Of a DNA stretch of 6,756 bases, positions 5,204-6,756 are shown one piece after another. Both the position numbers and the translations under genes were made by a program. The notes under the pieces are model-generated. The model made no database searches. It saw nothing but the letters and a program-made list of their open reading frames with translations, and had not been told where the DNA came from. This stretch comes from Cyanobacteria bacterium UBA947. Its GTDB lineage: Bacteria; Cyanobacteriota; Vampirovibrionia; Gastranaerophilales; Gastranaerophilaceae. The stretch is from NCBI GenBank assembly GCA_002293275.1, contig DBCX01000037.1, positions 58,204-64,959 on the forward strand, given 5' to 3'. Positions within the stretch are counted from its first letter, which is position 1. Each line of letters starts with the position of its first letter.

Positions 5204-6163
5204 TTGAAAGTAACTGGCATCAAATGTGGCATTGAGTTCGGCAGGAACCCGTACAGGGCGGTTGAACAGGCACAGAAGGTTTTAAAAGCGATAAATACAA
5301 ACCCCGACGGGTTTTTTGAGAGCGTTTTGAGCGACAAACTTGTGCTGAAATATCTTAAAGCAATCCCCGATACAGATCGCCAAATGCTTGAAACCTTTGA
5401 TTTTAGCGGGTCTTTGGGCAGGGCGTATCCTGATGTTTACAAAAAACTTGAAGGTCATAACAACGGGCTTTTGAATTTGTCCAAACAGTATATGGAAATT
5501 TTGGGGAAAAACCCTACGCCCGAGCAATGGGAGTTGATAGAGGCAAGCGCCAAAGCACACGATGTCGGCAAGGCCTTTGCGACCGCAGAAACCTGGAACA
5601 CCCGCGGTACAAACCCGTTTGTGGAACACTTCATTAAAAAACATCCTGATATGGGCGGCATGATTATGGAAACAATAGGCGCACCGAAAGAGGTTGCTAT
5701 ATTTACAAAAGGACACCACAGCCAAGTTGGCGATATGGAAACCGCACTGCTTCAAGCAAAGGTTGAAAAGCCTGTTAAGTTTGGTGAATTGGTCGAGATT
5801 ATGAAGGGCGGCGATATGGTTAACGCCATGCGCACACCATACGATGAGCTGCGCGATTACAGACCGCAGCCGCTGGATTGGTTAAGAACGTACAAATGCC
5901 TTGATGATGAGGTGTTCGGACGCAAGCGTCTGCGGCAGGATGTTTTTCGTGCGGCAGCAATAAATGATTTCGGTCAAAACCCGACAGAACAAGATGTTTA
6001 TAAGATGCTGCAAAGCGACGATACCAAAGGTTATTTCCTGCCGGATGAAGTCCGCAAATATTTAGTGAACAAATTCAACAAACAAGAAGCCGCCGATGCA
6101 AGCCGCGAGGGGCTGCTTGAGATGTGTACCAAATTGCTCCATGCAATGGTTAAACGACATTAA
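5204..6163 (+). CDS. HD-GYP-like phosphohydrolase, GYP loop absent
   Basis: A 319-residue protein starting at TTG behind AAAAGGA. The central region carries the metal-binding ladder of HD-domain phosphohydrolases: His85, the HD pair His119-Asp120 with Lys123 (AHDVGK), His147 in HPDMGG, His171-His172 in GHHSQVGD, and Asp204 in GDMVNAMRTPYDELRDYRP, which mirrors the D.xxALxxxRPYR stretch of HD-GYP enzymes. The family cleaves cyclic dinucleotides (c-di-GMP, 3'3'-cGAMP) or other phosphoesters. The GYP tripeptide that normally follows the HH motif is missing, so c-di-GMP hydrolysis cannot be assumed. The N-terminal 80 residues and the C-terminal 90 or so have no domain I recognise. No signal peptide or transmembrane helix is evident, so it should be cytoplasmic. 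It is transcribed away from the winged-helix gene, from a promoter preceded by CTTAA repeats. The helicase-like gene follows 20 bp later with its own promoter. Confidence 0.85.
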   Translation: MKVTGIKCGIEFGRNPYRAVEQAQKVLKAINTNPDGFFESVLSDKLVLKYLKAIPDTDRQMLETFDFSGSLGRAYPDVYKKLEGHNNGLLNLSKQYMEILGKNPTPEQWELIEASAKAHDVGKAFATAETWNTRGTNPFVEHFIKKHPDMGGMIMETIGAPKEVAIFTKGHHSQVGDMETALLQAKVEKPVKFGELVEIMKGGDMVNAMRTPYDELRDYRPQPLDWLRTYKCLDDEVFGRKRLRQDVFRAAAINDFGQNPTEQDVYKMLQSDDTKGYFLPDEVRKYLVNKFNKQEAADASREGLLEMCTKLLHAMVKRH

Positions 6164-6168
6164 TTTCG

Positions 6169-6177
6169 TGCTAAAAT
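6169..6177 (+). promoter_or_regulatory. Predicted leaderless extended -10 promoter of the helicase-like gene
   Basis: TGC followed by TAAAAT (6172-6177, 5 of 6) ends 6 nt before the ATG at 6184. The arrangement matches the two promoters at about 3185-3194. The -35 region is weak. No Shine-Dalgarno sequence is present (GAAGTT precedes the ATG). The promoter lies in the 20-bp gap after the HD gene, so this gene may be both read through and separately started. Confidence 0.55.
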
Positions 6178-6183
6178 GAAGTT

Positions 6184-6756
6184 ATGCTGATTAAAGGTGA
6201 TTTGTCGTCGAACAAAACGGAAATTCTTGCGGGGGAGTATGCAAGGCTTTTGAACTCGGGCGTTAAGGCGAGTGAGATTTTAGTGCTGGTACAAAACTCG
6301 CACCTGAAAACCAAATTTGTTGAGCATACGCTGGCGCAGCTTACAGTTGATGCGATTGAAAAATTGCAGGTGTATTCGTTTTTCGGCCTGGTTTATAACA
6401 CGGTATCCGACAACTGGGCGGTTTTGGAGTCGCGTAATCCTTCGCCCGGCGCTGTTATATTACCAAATCTCGCCGGCCTTGAAGTTTCGCAAACCGTGTT
6501 AAAAAATGTGCTCAAAGACGTGCCTTTTGCCGGTTACAACTCAAAAAAATCGCTGCTGCATCAGCTGTTTAAACGCTACCAGCTGATTGCGATGAACAAT
6601 TTAACCGAGGCCGAGGCGGATAAGCGAAGTGCGATTTTAAAAGAAAGTTTTGGTGAGGACGCAAAACTTGCGCTGAAAAAATTTATGGCCGAGACCCTTC
6701 GGCTGCGCGACTTTGACTATCTGCGCCAGACGATGCTGTTTAACTACATTTATAAA
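6184..6756 (+). CDS. UvrD/AddB-like superfamily 1 helicase, N-terminal part (open at window end)
   Basis: The first 191 residues are visible and the frame stays open to the last base. The protein begins with a P-loop-like motif at residues 5-12, GDLSSNKT, then TEILAGEYARLLNSGVKASE and ILVLVQNSH, matching the order motif I, helix, motif Ia of UvrD/PcrA and AddB-type proteins. LQVYSFFGLVYNTV (about 62-75) resembles the T.HSF..RIL motif Ib region. These proteins are ATP-driven DNA translocases in repair and recombination. The Walker A Gly before Lys is Asn (NKT rather than GKT), so ATP binding may be altered, as in partners that have lost ATPase activity. Later residues are mostly charged helices. 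The Walker B and helicase motifs III-VI, and any PD-(D/E)XK nuclease domain, lie outside the window. The ATG at 6184 is chosen because the P-loop begins at once and an extended -10 sits 6 nt upstream. Confidence 0.7.
   Translation, partial: MLIKGDLSSNKTEILAGEYARLLNSGVKASEILVLVQNSHLKTKFVEHTLAQLTVDAIEKLQVYSFFGLVYNTVSDNWAVLESRNPSPGAVILPNLAGLEVSQTVLKNVLKDVPFAGYNSKKSLLHQLFKRYQLIAMNNLTEAEADKRSAILKESFGEDAKLALKKFMAETLRLRDFDYLRQTMLFNYIYK

Noticed and set aside
5282..5755. Open frame of 157 residues on the minus strand, opposite the HD gene
   Set aside because: Antisense shadow of the HD-domain coding region; Cys/Phe-rich with no motif or ribosome site.

Overview
This window looks like ordinary chromosome from a Gram-negative-type bacterium. 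It carries the start of a type IV prepilin-like gene and six other cellular genes. I see no phage, insertion sequence, CRISPR, tRNA or rRNA. The prepilin start, a homocitrate-synthase-family enzyme of the type seen in Clostridia and other anaerobes, and a cyanobacterial/PcrA-flavoured helicase fragment together suggest a deep-branching anaerobe. A non-photosynthetic cyanobacterial relative (Melainabacteria/Vampirovibrionia) or an Elusimicrobia-like lineage would fit. This placement is inference and is not proven by the sequence.

Layout. Bases 1-302 (minus) hold the N-terminal part of a prepilin-like protein, cut by the window edge. Bases 406-1866 (minus) encode a two-domain 5'-nucleotidase/UshA-family metallophosphoesterase with no signal peptide. 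Bases 1941-3182 (minus) encode a homocitrate synthase-like enzyme. Bases 3197-4798 (plus) encode a TPR protein that diverges from it across only 14 bp. Bases 4795-4998 (minus) encode a small winged-helix protein that meets the TPR gene tail to tail with overlapping stop codons. Bases 5204-6163 (plus) encode an HD-GYP-like phosphohydrolase with a TTG start. Bases 6184-6756 (plus) hold the start of a UvrD/AddB-like helicase, open at the right edge.

Expression logic. Three genes (homocitrate synthase-like, TPR, helicase-like) have an extended -10 box (TGN-TANNNT) ending exactly 6 nt before the ATG and no Shine-Dalgarno sequence, which predicts leaderless mRNAs. The winged-helix, HD and prepilin genes instead have promoters farther upstream and recognisable Shine-Dalgarno-like sequences. 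Upstream of the HD gene, three CTTAA repeats spaced 10 and 11 bp apart end at the -35 position of its extended -10 promoter. That is the layout of a PhoB/PhoP/SphR-type activator site.

Functional links between the genes are weak. The nucleotidase probably shares a transcript with the homocitrate synthase-like gene. The rest reads as independent housekeeping or signalling genes. I found no convincing new multi-gene system. The regulatory architecture is the most interesting part of the window.
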